From positions 34,690 through 98,689 of the forward strand of contig CAZHEE010000005.1 of NCBI GenBank assembly GCA_964531715.1: 64,000 nt of DNA, in the 5' to 3' direction. The notes under the pieces were generated by a model, which did no database searches, was not told where the DNA came from, and saw only the letters and a program-made list of their open reading frames with translations. The stretch comes from UBA1664 sp964531715. GTDB lineage: Bacteria; Pseudomonadota; Alphaproteobacteria; Micavibrionales; UBA1664. The position numbers and the translations under genes were made by a program. Positions 26,561 to 35,352 of the stretch are shown one piece after another. The first letter of the stretch is position 1; each line of letters begins with the position of its first letter.

Positions 26561-27319
26561 CTATTCGTTCGCCATCATTTTTTCGGCGATGTCGTCCGAT
26601 AAATCCATATTTGTAAACACAGCCTGAACATCATCGCTGTCTTCCAACGCATCAATTAGGCGCATATTCTTTTCAGCCGTGTCATAATCTACTTCGATAA
26701 GTGTTTGCGGTTTCCAGATTAAGCCAGATTTTTCGATTGATTTATACTTATCTTCCAAGGCTTTTTGAACCGCGCCGAAATCCTCCATTGCGGTGTATAT
26801 TGTGTAATAGCCGCCTTCCTCAGTAATATCTTCCGCACCGGCTTCCAGTGCAAATTCGAAAACATCGTCAAAGCTTCCGACAGTGTTCGGCAAGATAACC
26901 TCGCCCACCTTATCAAATCCAAAGGCGACTGAGTTCGTCTCACCCAGATTGGCGTTTGATTTTGAGAAAAGCATGCGGATTTCGGCAACCGTACGATTAC
27001 GGTTATCTGTTAAAGTTTCAACAATCACGGCAACGCCGCCATGACCATAGCCTTCATAGCGGATATCTTCATAATCTGCCGAATCAGTCGCATTCGGATC
27101 GCCGACCTCGATCGCGCGGGCAATGCGATCATTGGGCATATTGGCCGCGCGTGCGGATGACATGGCAAGTCTGAGCCTCGGGTTCATGTCAGGATCTATA
27201 CCGCCAAGCTTTGTCGCAACAGTAATTTCTTTCGCATGTTTGGCAAAAATCTTAGCGCGTTTTTTATCCTGCGCGCCTTTACGATGCTTAATATTTGCGA
27301 ATTTTGAATGACCTGCCAT
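26561..27319 (-). CDS. yebC: YebC/PmpR-family translational or transcriptional regulator
   Basis: 252-residue YebC protein beginning MAGHSKFANIKHRKGAQD, the family hallmark. Other conserved segments are MPNDRIARAI, YEGYGHGGVAVIVE and TLTDNRNRTVAEIR. Recent work on the family supports a role in relieving ribosome stalling; older work assigns DNA binding. First gene of the ruvC-ruvA-ruvB run. Confidence 0.96.
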   Translation of the reverse strand: MAGHSKFANIKHRKGAQDKKRAKIFAKHAKEITVATKLGGIDPDMNPRLRLAMSSARAANMPNDRIARAIEVGDPNATDSADYEDIRYEGYGHGGVAVIVETLTDNRNRTVAEIRMLFSKSNANLGETNSVAFGFDKVGEVILPNTVGSFDDVFEFALEAGAEDITEEGGYYTIYTAMEDFGAVQKALEDKYKSIEKSGLIWKPQTLIEVDYDTAEKNMRLIDALEDSDDVQAVFTNMDLSDDIAEKMMANE

Positions 27320-27407
27320 ATTTCCAGTTTATCCTTGATATTGCTCACTGTTTTTCTTATAGCTTATAAAGCCGAAAATTTAATGAAGCAAGGTATCAAG
27401 TAATTTC

Positions 27408-27908
27408 ATGAGTTACAATTTTTCTAATGTAAAGGTTCTGGTTATTGAAGATAGCCAACCGATGACTGATATCACTGTTGCTTTATTAAAAGGTTTTGGC
27501 TGTAACTTTGTACAAAGCGCAAATAATGCGGATAGGGGTTATGCCCTTTTTGTTGAGGAAAAACATGATCTTATTTTGGTTGATTGGTTGGTTAAACCAA
27601 TTAATGGGTTAGAACTATCTAAAAAAATCAGGATGGATAGCTTGAGCCCTGACCCATTTGTGCCAATCGTCCTGATGACAGGTTTTTCGGAAAGAAAGCG
27701 TGTTATGCAGGCGAGAGATACAGGCGTGACAGAATTTTTGGCCAAGCCTTTTACAGCCAATGATCTCTATAAAAAGATTGATCATATTATTATGAAACCA
27801 CGCCAGTTTGTTAAAAGCCCTGACTTTTTTGGGCCTGATCGCAGGCGTAAAATTGTGGAGGATGAAAATCTACCGCAACGCCGTGCGGTTGATAAGGATA
27901 GCGATTAG
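27408..27908 (+). CDS. CheY-like single-domain response regulator
   Basis: 166-residue receiver protein. The acidic pocket is in VLVIEDSQ, the phosphoacceptor Asp in DLILVDWLVKPINGLEL (about residue 60), the Thr switch in VLMTGFSE and the Lys in FLAKPF. After the receiver there is only a basic tail of about 45 residues (FGPDRRRK ... RRAVDKDSD), with no DNA-binding or enzymatic output domain. It may act by protein-protein contact. It converges on ymdB with one base between the stops. Confidence 0.9.
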   Translation: MSYNFSNVKVLVIEDSQPMTDITVALLKGFGCNFVQSANNADRGYALFVEEKHDLILVDWLVKPINGLELSKKIRMDSLSPDPFVPIVLMTGFSERKRVMQARDTGVTEFLAKPFTANDLYKKIDHIIMKPRQFVKSPDFFGPDRRRKIVEDENLPQRRAVDKDSD

Positions 27909-27909
27909 G

Positions 27910-28719
27910 TTAAGTTTGCGACAATGGCCCCACACCATAACGTATAGGTTCAATTTTCTCCGCTAAACCACTCTTTTCATTGATAATTATGAGCGCGCCG
28001 CAAAGAATGGCTGCACCTTTGGCGGCTTCCATTTTGTCAAGCATGCGACCTTTTAAAAACCCTTGCATCGGCACTTTAAAATCCACGCCGATTGAGCCTT
28101 CATAGCATCCTGTCATACCGACATCGGATTGATAGGCTGTCCCTTGCGGCAAAATATGGTGGTCGGCGGTCGGCACATGGGTATGCGTGCCGAGAACCGC
28201 ACTCACACGCCCTTCAAGATAATGCCCCATGCAATATTTCTCAGATGTCGCCTCGGCATGAAAATCAACAATAATCGCATCGCTATTGGTTTTAAGCTTC
28301 ACATTCTCAAGAATTTTATCAATCGCCTTAAAAGGACAATCGAGAGTAGGGGAGACAAACACCCGCCCTATAATATTAATGACAGTGATATAGCGACCTT
28401 TATGGTCTTTAAAGCTGTAAACGCCGCGCCCGGGCATATCAGGAAAGTTGGCGGGGCGAATCAGGCGCGGCTCATCTTTCATGTAAGGGAGTATCTCACG
28501 CTTATCAAAGCTATGATCACCGCCTGTAATGCAATCGATATTCAGGTCGTTCAGCATCCAATCAGCGATTTTGGGATTAATCCCCGCGCCATGGGCGGAA
28601 TTCTCGCCGTTGACGATGACGGCATCCGGTTTCAGTTCATCCCGCGCAAGAGGTAAGTATTTTGCGAGCGCATCGCGCCCGACATCCCATGCCACATCAC
28701 CGATAAATAATATTTTCAT
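27910..28719 (-). CDS. YmdB-type metallophosphoesterase (TIGR00282)
   Basis: 269-residue metallophosphoesterase, the family that hydrolyses 2',3'-cyclic nucleotides. Metal ligands show in FIGDVAWDVGRDA, NGENSAHGAGI, TGGDHSFDKRE, DFHAEATSEK and GTHTHVPTAD. I used ATG 28719 (MKILFIGDV) rather than TTG 28728. A repeat pair separates it from ygfA upstream. Confidence 0.92.
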   Translation of the reverse strand: MKILFIGDVAWDVGRDALAKYLPLARDELKPDAVIVNGENSAHGAGINPKIADWMLNDLNIDCITGGDHSFDKREILPYMKDEPRLIRPANFPDMPGRGVYSFKDHKGRYITVINIIGRVFVSPTLDCPFKAIDKILENVKLKTNSDAIIVDFHAEATSEKYCMGHYLEGRVSAVLGTHTHVPTADHHILPQGTAYQSDVGMTGCYEGSIGVDFKVPMQGFLKGRMLDKMEAAKGAAILCGALIIINEKSGLAEKIEPIRYGVGPLSQT

Positions 28720-28730
28720 AGTGTCCAATC

Positions 28731-28877
28731 TTTCCCCCTCCCTTCAGGGAGGGGCGAGGGGAGGGTATCCTCTTATCGTTACAATTTCAAATATCCTAAA
28801 CCCTCACCCACTACAACTATAATTTTAATTCTTAAAAATTAAGTTTTGTTGCCCTCTCCCTCAAGGGAGAGGGGTGG
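28731..28877. repeat. Paired GC-rich palindromes (CCCTC...GAGGG family)
   Basis: Two self-complementary arms, CCCTCCCTTCAGGGAGGG at about 28737-28754 and CCCTCTCCCTCAAGGGAGAG at 28854-28873, flank an AT-rich core. The right arm enters the ygfA gene and provides its last codons and stop. The element could end transcription from both sides. Confidence 0.65.
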
Positions 28878-29445
28878 TTGTAATGATTTGTTTTGGCGTA
28901 ATAATCAAATTGAGCATCATGTCATGTTTATCAGCTGGGAGTGTTATACTGTAAACCTGCTCATCAAAACAAATTCCAATGAGAAGCGGTTTGTGTTTCA
29001 GGCTCGCAATATACCGGTCATAATAGCCCGCGCCATAGCCAAGCCGATTGCCTTTATTATCACAAAGCAGCAGCGGCATAAGAATAATATCAGGTATAAC
29101 AGGGGCCAGATGATCCGTTTCAGGGTCTTTAATGCCAAATGCACCTTTTATGAGAGGTTGATCTTCGCGCCAAGGGTAATAAGCCATCTGATTCTTATTA
29201 CGTATAACTGGCAAAGCGATTTGATAACCATCAAAAACACGAGGCGGTTTAATTTCAGTTCCTATCGGAGAATAACTTCCGATAATCAATTCGTCATCTA
29301 AAGATTTGTTCTTGCAATCCAGCTCATTTAAAACTTTAAGAATATTTAGTTTTATATGTTGCTCATCACTTATGCGTTGCTCAACATTAATTTTCGCACG
29401 AATATCTTTGCCTTGCTGTCTAAAACTATTTTTTTTTATTCCCAT
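28861..29445 (-). CDS. ygfA: 5-formyltetrahydrofolate cyclo-ligase
   Basis: 194-residue enzyme converting 5-formyl-THF to 5,10-methenyl-THF with ATP. Family motifs: KNSFRQQGKDIRAKIN near the start, IALPVIRNKNQMAYYPWR, and the signature LLLCDNKGNRLGYGAGYYDR. The last residues (TTPLP) and the stop are encoded by a palindromic repeat, so the natural C-terminus may have been replaced, though the core is complete. Confidence 0.9.
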   Translation of the reverse strand: MGIKKNSFRQQGKDIRAKINVEQRISDEQHIKLNILKVLNELDCKNKSLDDELIIGSYSPIGTEIKPPRVFDGYQIALPVIRNKNQMAYYPWREDQPLIKGAFGIKDPETDHLAPVIPDIILMPLLLCDNKGNRLGYGAGYYDRYIASLKHKPLLIGICFDEQVYSITLPADKHDMMLNLIITPKQIITTTPLP

Positions 29446-29542
29446 TTAAGCAATCTTAATAGCCGAATGATACATAAGCAATATTGTATAAACAGTTTTA
29501 TACTTTCAGCATTCGCAACAACCACAGTATAAGCTTGTAAAA

Positions 29543-29570
29543 AAAGGCCTCAAATGAGGCCTTTAATTTT
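29543..29570 (-). terminator. Rho-independent terminator of the OmpA-family gene
   Basis: Perfect 9-base stem AAAGGCCTC/GAGGCCTTT with a 4-base AAAT loop at 29543-29564, 25 bases beyond the stop of the OmpA-type gene. Read on the minus strand the stem is followed by a run of seven T. On the plus strand only AATTTT follows, so it may be weakly bidirectional. Confidence 0.85.
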
Positions 29571-29588
29571 AAATTTCATATATCAGAT

Positions 29589-30488
29589 TTACTGAAACGT
29601 AATGACTGAGCGGCGGTTGGCCGGCTCGCGGATACCATCTTGTGTTTGAACAAGAAGATCATTCTCACCACGGCTTTCAGTTGTTATATTGCCGGCAGGA
29701 ACACCCATGCTGACAAGTTCTGCCTTAACCGCTTCTGCACGGCGTTTTGCCAAACGTTGGTTATAAGCATCAGAGCCGGATGTATCTGTGTGGCCAACAA
29801 CGGTTATGTTTTGTAAGTTACCGGATTGGATTTCACTGACAACAGTTTCAACAACGTTCGCTGCGCCTTGATTGATTGATGAGCTGTCAAAGTCGAAGAA
29901 GACGAGATACATCGCATCCTGAACATTTAATGGTTCATTTGAGTCAATAACACTGACCGGTGCAGGGAAAGCTTCAGCAGAAGGCTGAGGTGCAGGGGCA
30001 GGCATCATACCGCCATCCAGCTCATCCAATAAAGCCATCAAATCATTTTTACAGGCAATCTGACCGTTTGTTTCCTCGGCTTCTTCTACCCAGCAATCAT
30101 AGCGGGCTTGCGCCAAAGCGGCCTGGGACGGCATTGTTTCACGCGCACCGCGATCAAGCGCGGATACTAAGCGCACATAAGCCGCGGAAAGCTCTTCTAA
30201 CTCAGCCGCACTTAAATTCCAGTCTACGACAGGCTCGGGCATAACATTAATGCCTTTTGCACTGGCCAAACCTTTGCGTGCAAAATGAAGCGCATCGGCG
30301 TAATCACGCTCGCTATCCAGTTCATAATTCGCAAATGCGCGATATTCTTCTGTTAATTGCTGTGTAAAAGGAGAGCCTGTCGCACTTGCGGCGTTCAGTT
30401 TCTCAACCTCGTTATCGCCCTGAAAGGCTGAACAGGCGGCAAGGCCTGTGACAGTAGTGACGACCAGAATTGTTCTTAGAAAAGACAT
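29589..30488 (-). CDS. OmpA-family peptidoglycan-associated lipoprotein
   Basis: 299-residue outer-membrane lipoprotein. The start at 30488 has AAGGAG seven bases upstream; a 7-codon longer frame lacks this. The signal peptide ends in the lipobox LAAC (Cys near residue 19). A helical middle region contains two further Cys (about 140-155). The C-terminal OmpA domain has the peptidoglycan-binding pattern VVGHTDTSGSDAYNQRLAKR and ends SVITFQ. It would tether the outer membrane to the wall. It is longer than a classical Pal and is not next to tol genes. Confidence 0.88.
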   Translation of the reverse strand: MSFLRTILVVTTVTGLAACSAFQGDNEVEKLNAASATGSPFTQQLTEEYRAFANYELDSERDYADALHFARKGLASAKGINVMPEPVVDWNLSAAELEELSAAYVRLVSALDRGARETMPSQAALAQARYDCWVEEAEETNGQIACKNDLMALLDELDGGMMPAPAPQPSAEAFPAPVSVIDSNEPLNVQDAMYLVFFDFDSSSINQGAANVVETVVSEIQSGNLQNITVVGHTDTSGSDAYNQRLAKRRAEAVKAELVSMGVPAGNITTESRGENDLLVQTQDGIREPANRRSVITFQ

Positions 30489-30522
30489 GTATTTCTCCTT
30501 AATACTCATAAATTTGCATACT

Positions 30523-30550
30523 ATTCTACATGAACGCTTTTAAGGGGCAA
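30523..30550 (-). promoter_or_regulatory. Candidate sigma-70-type promoter of the OmpA-family gene
   Basis: On the minus strand TTGCCC (30550-30545) and TAGAAT (30528-30523) are separated by 16 bases, about 35 bases before the start codon of the lipoprotein gene. Confidence 0.45.
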
Positions 30551-30582
30551 ATAGTTTGTTGTAAAGCAATGAATTTATACAC

Positions 30583-30611
30583 TTGACATTTTTACCTCTG
30601 AAAAACATACA
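30583..30611 (+). promoter_or_regulatory. Candidate promoter of prfB
   Basis: A perfect TTGACA at 30583-30588 lies 40 bases before the prfB start; the -10 at 17-base spacing is only CATACA (30606-30611). The -35 is convincing and the -10 is not, and transcripts would have a very short leader. Confidence 0.35.
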
Positions 30612-30622
30612 TATTAACAGTC

Positions 30623-31730
30623 ATGAAAGCCGAAACACAAAATAGTATCGATAAGATTGAGCAGTCCCTCGCATTGCTGAGGAGGCATCTTTGACTGGAA
30701 CACAGCCCTTGACCGTTTGAGCGAGCTGAACACACTCGCCGAAGACCCTGATTTATGGAATGACCCTGACAAGGCGCAGATCTTAATGCGCGAGCGAACT
30801 AATCTTTCTGACCAAGTTGACCAAGTTCGTCATATTGAAACAACGCTTCAAGACTCCATTGATATGATTGCCCTTGCCGAGGAAGAAGGTGACGAAGCTG
30901 TTATCCGTGAATCCGAAATGACTTTACAGACGTTACAAGTTAAGGCAGCGCGGCTTGAGCTTGAAAGTCTGTTATCGGGTGAAGTGGACGCAAATGATGC
31001 TTATTTGGAGGTGAATTCAGGCGCAGGGGGGACTGAGGCTTGCGACTGGGCACTCATGTTATTACGCATGTATACGCGCTGGTCTGATTCGAAAGGCTAT
31101 AAGATAGAGTTGCTTGACCAAAGTGATGGCGAGGAAGCAGGGATTAAATCCGCCACTATCCATATTAAAGGGCATAATGCCTATGGATGGCTTAAAGGTG
31201 AGAATGGCGTGCATCGACTAGTGCGAATTTCGCCGTTTGATTCAAATGCCAGGCGGCATACGAGTTTTGCCTCTGTATCCGTTTCCCCTGTTATAGATGA
31301 CACAATTAATATTGAAGTGGATGAGAAAGATTTACGAGTTGATACGTTCCGTTCAAGCGGGGCAGGGGGGCAGCATGTGAACACGACCGATTCTGCGGTG
31401 CGCATCACACATGAGCCAAGCGGAATTGTCGTCTCCTGCCAAAATCAGCGTTCCCAACATCAAAACCGCGATGCGGCGATGAATATGCTGAAAGCAAAGC
31501 TTTACGAGCTTGAAATGCAAAAGCGGGAACAAGCCAAGGCCGAGGCTCATGGCGAGAAAACCGATATCGGCTGGGGGCATCAAATTCGCTCCTACGTTCT
31601 TCACCCCTACCAGATGATCAAGGATTTAAGAACAAGCGTTGAAACAAACCAGTCCGATAAAGTCCTGAATGGCGATATTGATATGTTCCTCGAAGGCACG
31701 CTGGCTTACAAAGTTGGGCAGGAAAATTGA
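30623..31730 (+). CDS. prfB: Peptide chain release factor 2, with programmed +1 frameshift
   Basis: Release factor recognising UGA and UAA. The gene starts at ATG 30623 (MKAETQNSIDKIEQSLALLRR), hits an in-frame TGA at 30692-30694 after 23 codons, and continues in the +1 frame from GAC 30693 (DWNTALDRLSELN) to 31730, giving about 368 residues, the normal length. The catalytic GGQ is in SSGAGGQHVNTTDSAVRI, and the stop-codon-reading region and RF2 order are intact. A downstream TTG at 30717 is not the real start. The in-frame TGA is an autoregulatory device: low RF2 favours frameshifting. Confidence 0.96.
30680..30695 (+). promoter_or_regulatory. RF2 programmed frameshift site
   Basis: Internal Shine-Dalgarno AGGAGG (30680-30685), three spacer bases, slippery CTT (30689-30691), then TGA followed by C (30692-30695). 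This is the CTTTGAC arrangement and spacing known from Escherichia coli prfB. Confidence 0.95.
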
Positions 31731-31789
31731 GGGCAAAACGCTCATCACCCTTGCCATGCTCTATAGGGGCGCAGTATAAAGAAAGGGTT

Positions 31790-33067
31790 ATGCGATTCTT
31801 TTTCCCCTTTTTGGCTTTAGTCTTAATGATTTCAATGCTTTATGTGCCAATGCTAAAGGCGGATGAGGAGTATATCTCTGTTATTGAGACGCCATGGGCG
31901 TTGCAACAATCCCGCGCTGGCCGCATCATCGCGAATAATGACTGCATGATAAGCGGTGTTTATGAAAGCGGTTTGGAGGTGTCTCTGATTGCCAAAGATG
32001 ACCGTTCAGGCATAATTCGCTTTACAGATGTGCAAGATCGCGCGATGTTCAGCGGCTTTGTCAGCCTGATGGTTGGTCAGAAGCAGTATAAGCTTCAGGC
32101 GAAAGTGACACCGAACCGCGTTGACGCAATTTTGAATAATATTTCGAGCGTCAGCGATCTGATCGCAAGCGAGCAAAGCTTTAGCCTTATCATAGATGAT
32201 AAAGTTTTTGAGTTTGAATCCGAAACATTTGTGGAGGCCAATGACGATTTTGCGGCTTGTCAAGACACGGGACGGCTTACGACACTTAAAATTGTGGATA
32301 CGACACGCCCTGAATTGACCCCGATAGAGGCCGAAAAGCCAGCAGAGAAAATGTTAGAGACTATAAAGGTCGCCCCAATCAAAACGGTTGAGCCCCATCC
32401 TGAAACCGTTGATGAACCGATAGTTTTAATGCCATCCATTAAGCCTGCAGAAGATGCTATCATTGATACTATTCCTGAGCCGCCAGTCCATGCGCTTGAA
32501 AATATTGAAGCTTTAAAAAACGCTCAAACAGTCAAACAAGATAGCTATCAATGGGTTGCGGCGAAGGGCGAAAAGGCAAAAAAAGTTATTGAACGCTGGG
32601 CTAAAGATGCAGGTATGAAAACCGATATTTCGCTTGATGATACCATGGTTTTGACACAAGATTTCAGCAGTAACGATGCCTTGGCGCTTGCCGTTCAAAA
32701 TCTCTTGAAGCATGAATCTCTCGATAGCAACGCTTTTGTTGAACAGCCTCAAGATGCGGCAGAGCGCGAAGCAAAAGAGATTATACAGAATTTCCCAGTC
32801 ACACCAGTCCGAAATTATGAAGTCTTGCGCGGCGGCAACCTTAAACCTGTTTTGCAACGCTGGAGCGTGCAGGATAACATCCGCCTCATCTGGGATACGG
32901 ATGAAACTTTTAACATCAAACAAACTGCAAAATTTACAGGCACTTATGCCGAGGCTATACAAAGCGTTCTAAATCAATTCAAGGATGATGATAAAAAGCC
33001 GATGGCTCAACTTAATCTCGACCCTGAGACAAAATCATGGTCTTTGATAGTTAAATCCCCCAAATAA
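31790..33067 (+). CDS. Exported protein with TcpQ-like repeats
   Basis: 425 residues from the ATG at 31790, with a signal peptide (MRFFFPFLALVLMISMLYVP, cleavage near LKA-DEE). An N-terminal domain (about 25-140) contains ALQQSRAGRIIANNDCMIS and resembles the N-terminus of the next gene's product. A Pro/Glu-rich linker (about 150-245) follows, then two TcpQ-type modules: QWVAAKGEKAKKVIERWAKD (about 250) and YEVLRGGNLKPVLQRW (about 345), each followed by a beta-alpha-beta stretch. TcpQ domains occur in pilus and type IV secretion accessory proteins. It begins about 60 bases after prfB. Confidence 0.75.
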   Translation: MRFFFPFLALVLMISMLYVPMLKADEEYISVIETPWALQQSRAGRIIANNDCMISGVYESGLEVSLIAKDDRSGIIRFTDVQDRAMFSGFVSLMVGQKQYKLQAKVTPNRVDAILNNISSVSDLIASEQSFSLIIDDKVFEFESETFVEANDDFAACQDTGRLTTLKIVDTTRPELTPIEAEKPAEKMLETIKVAPIKTVEPHPETVDEPIVLMPSIKPAEDAIIDTIPEPPVHALENIEALKNAQTVKQDSYQWVAAKGEKAKKVIERWAKDAGMKTDISLDDTMVLTQDFSSNDALALAVQNLLKHESLDSNAFVEQPQDAAEREAKEIIQNFPVTPVRNYEVLRGGNLKPVLQRWSVQDNIRLIWDTDETFNIKQTAKFTGTYAEAIQSVLNQFKDDDKKPMAQLNLDPETKSWSLIVKSPK

Positions 33068-33155
33068 AACTGGTTGATAAAAAATCCTTTGAACTCATGG
33101 CTTAAAGCCTTTAAACTACAGCTAAATTAAAGAGTTTATAGAGAAAATCTTACCC

Positions 33156-35342
33156 ATGTCTTTTCGTCTGAAAAAAATCCTGTTATCCGCAACGATGATG
33201 GCATCCTTGACTGTTTTTAGCCACCATACTGAGGCGCGGACATTAACCGCCCAAACCGATTGGGCCGTTCAAAAAGTTAACGCCGAGACACCTTATTGCA
33301 CATTAAGCCGGTCTTATCAGGCAGGGGCGGTGGTCACGATTGCCAAAAATGCAAATGGCGAGGCGACATTGGCTCTCGATTTTCAACGGGAAGCCTTCGA
33401 TGTCACGCGCCCTTACCCTGTTGTTATACAATCTGGCAATCAAAAAAGAAACTTTGCAGAAAAGGCCGCTGTCCCAAACGCCCTTGTGCTCAGGCTCGGC
33501 TCTGACCAACAATTCTTACAAGCCATGGTTGAGAATAATGCGCTCACCATCATGATTGATAATGAGACATTCACGCTAGATTTAAGTGGTTATAATAATG
33601 CTGTCAGTACTATGAATCAGTGTCTTGGAATTGCACCCTCGCAAGCTGTTGCAGCGGCGAATGCCTCACCTACACCGCAACCACCCATGCCGCAAGTGCC
33701 CGTTGCCCCTGTCGTGAGTGTTCAACAAAACCAAACGATCGACCGCCTTATTGCAGAAAATCAACGTTTAACGCAAGAGCTGCTGACCCGTGATCGTGAG
33801 ATGCAATCCAGTTTAAGAAATAGTGCGCAAGTGACACCCGATAATTCTGCGCAAATAACGCAACTTCAACAAAATTTAGCGGTGAGTGAACAAGAAAAGG
33901 CCGGCCTTCTTGCTCAAATTGAAACTTTACAAGCCGATTTGGTGCAATCTCGTCGCTCGCTTAATCCAGATTTGTCAGGCTTGGTTCAGGAGCGTGATGC
34001 TCAAATAGCATTGCTCACGCGTCAAAATCGAACACTTCAAACGCAACTTGAGGAAACACGGCAGCGCATGACGGAGATAGCCTCCGCCCCAGCTGGCGAC
34101 GTTATGCCAATGCGCCTTGCCGAGGCAGAAACGCAAGCCAAAATCTTCAAGGCCGAGCGTGATGAGCTTCAAAAATTATTGCAGCAAGAACGCCTTCGCG
34201 CAAAAACCGCCTCGCAACCTGATGAGAATGTGAATATGATTGCCGACATTCAACGGCTTGAAAAAGAAAAAGCCGAGCTGAAACGCGAGCTGGCTTTTGT
34301 TCAGTCTAATCAGGAAATGAATGCAGGGCAGGGGCAGAATGCGCAAATGGAAATTCGGCGTATTAATACGCGGCTTCTTGAAACGCAGGAAAAATTGAAC
34401 GCGGCGAATAAGCGCGTAGCTGATTTGCAAACGCAATTGGTTACCGCACAAAATGATGCGAAAATGGCGATTGCCCGCGCCAGCCAGGTATCGGTTGCAC
34501 AGCTCGCGCGTGATGATGCGCAAGGCGTCAATGATAATACGGTCAAAACGCTCCGATCAGAAATTGCGGCGTTAGAGGCTCAAAATAATTTGATGCGCCG
34601 CGATGTCATGCAGTATAAATCAGCCTTAGAGGCAAAAACATTAGAAGTAGCAACGCAGGCGGCTGTTACGACACCTGCTATGCCGCAGATTGCAAAAGCG
34701 CCTGCACAAGAAACATTTGAAGGACGCATCAGCCGCCCTGTATCAATGGAAACGGCGAAAGCCGCGCCGCGTGCGCCTGTCGTATCGGAGCGCTTATCAT
34801 TGCGCGACCGTGTGGCAGAAACGCCTGAGCCTATGCCCCAGGCTCAAAGAAGAGTTGCGGTTCAGCAACAACCGAGAATTCAAACCGCGACACGTTTAAG
34901 CGGGTCAGAAATTAAAGAGATTATCCGTTCGGCTCAACTTCCTTTAATGGGGACTATTGATCGCATTGACCGCGTATCCGGGCCTGATTTTGCCGCCTTC
35001 CGTTGGGATACGGGTACAGTTTTCGGCAGTGGAGAGCAAAGCCGTCTGGTCGGTCGTTCGGCCTTTAATAACGCGGTGACACAATATATTAATAAAACCC
35101 GCTCGCGCTGTACACAATCATTTGACCAAACGGTTGAACAGCGCAATGTGAATGGGCTTACTATTCAGGTGGCTGATATTGCCTGCGTTGACAATAATGC
35201 ACAAGGCGCCGCGGCCTCAATCGTGTTTTTTGCGCATGAAGGCATGTTTTACGCGCTGGCGCATGAGGCGGATATGAACAGCTTCCAAACCGCGATGGAT
35301 ATGCGCGACCGTTTGGCGTCGCATGTCACTGCCATATTTTAA
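33156..35342 (+). CDS. Exported coiled-coil protein, N-terminal domain shared with preceding gene
   Basis: 728 residues with a signal peptide (cleavage near TEA-RTL). Residues about 30-155 form a domain similar to the one in the preceding protein: a WAVQKV/WALQQS start, a Cys near 48, alternating hydrophobic strands, a LTIMIDNETFTLD strand matching FSLIIDDKVFEFE, and a closing Cys (MNQCLG versus FAACQD). A coiled coil runs from about 190 to 500, followed by a Pro/Ala/Arg-rich linker. The C-terminal domain (about 580-728) has LSGSEIKEIIRSAQLPLMG and ends RDRLASHVTAIF. Likely periplasmic; possibly a partner of the TcpQ-like protein. Function unknown. Confidence 0.72.
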   Translation: MSFRLKKILLSATMMASLTVFSHHTEARTLTAQTDWAVQKVNAETPYCTLSRSYQAGAVVTIAKNANGEATLALDFQREAFDVTRPYPVVIQSGNQKRNFAEKAAVPNALVLRLGSDQQFLQAMVENNALTIMIDNETFTLDLSGYNNAVSTMNQCLGIAPSQAVAAANASPTPQPPMPQVPVAPVVSVQQNQTIDRLIAENQRLTQELLTRDREMQSSLRNSAQVTPDNSAQITQLQQNLAVSEQEKAGLLAQIETLQADLVQSRRSLNPDLSGLVQERDAQIALLTRQNRTLQTQLEETRQRMTEIASAPAGDVMPMRLAEAETQAKIFKAERDELQKLLQQERLRAKTASQPDENVNMIADIQRLEKEKAELKRELAFVQSNQEMNAGQGQNAQMEIRRINTRLLETQEKLNAANKRVADLQTQLVTAQNDAKMAIARASQVSVAQLARDDAQGVNDNTVKTLRSEIAALEAQNNLMRRDVMQYKSALEAKTLEVATQAAVTTPAMPQIAKAPAQETFEGRISRPVSMETAKAAPRAPVVSERLSLRDRVAETPEPMPQAQRRVAVQQQPRIQTATRLSGSEIKEIIRSAQLPLMGTIDRIDRVSGPDFAAFRWDTGTVFGSGEQSRLVGRSAFNNAVTQYINKTRSRCTQSFDQTVEQRNVNGLTIQVADIACVDNNAQGAAASIVFFAHEGMFYALAHEADMNSFQTAMDMRDRLASHVTAIF

Positions 35343-35352
35343 TGAAAATAGT

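Noticed and set aside
30717..31730. prfB starting at TTG 30717
   Set aside because: The upstream ATG, the in-frame TGA and the perfect frameshift signal show the gene begins at 30623.
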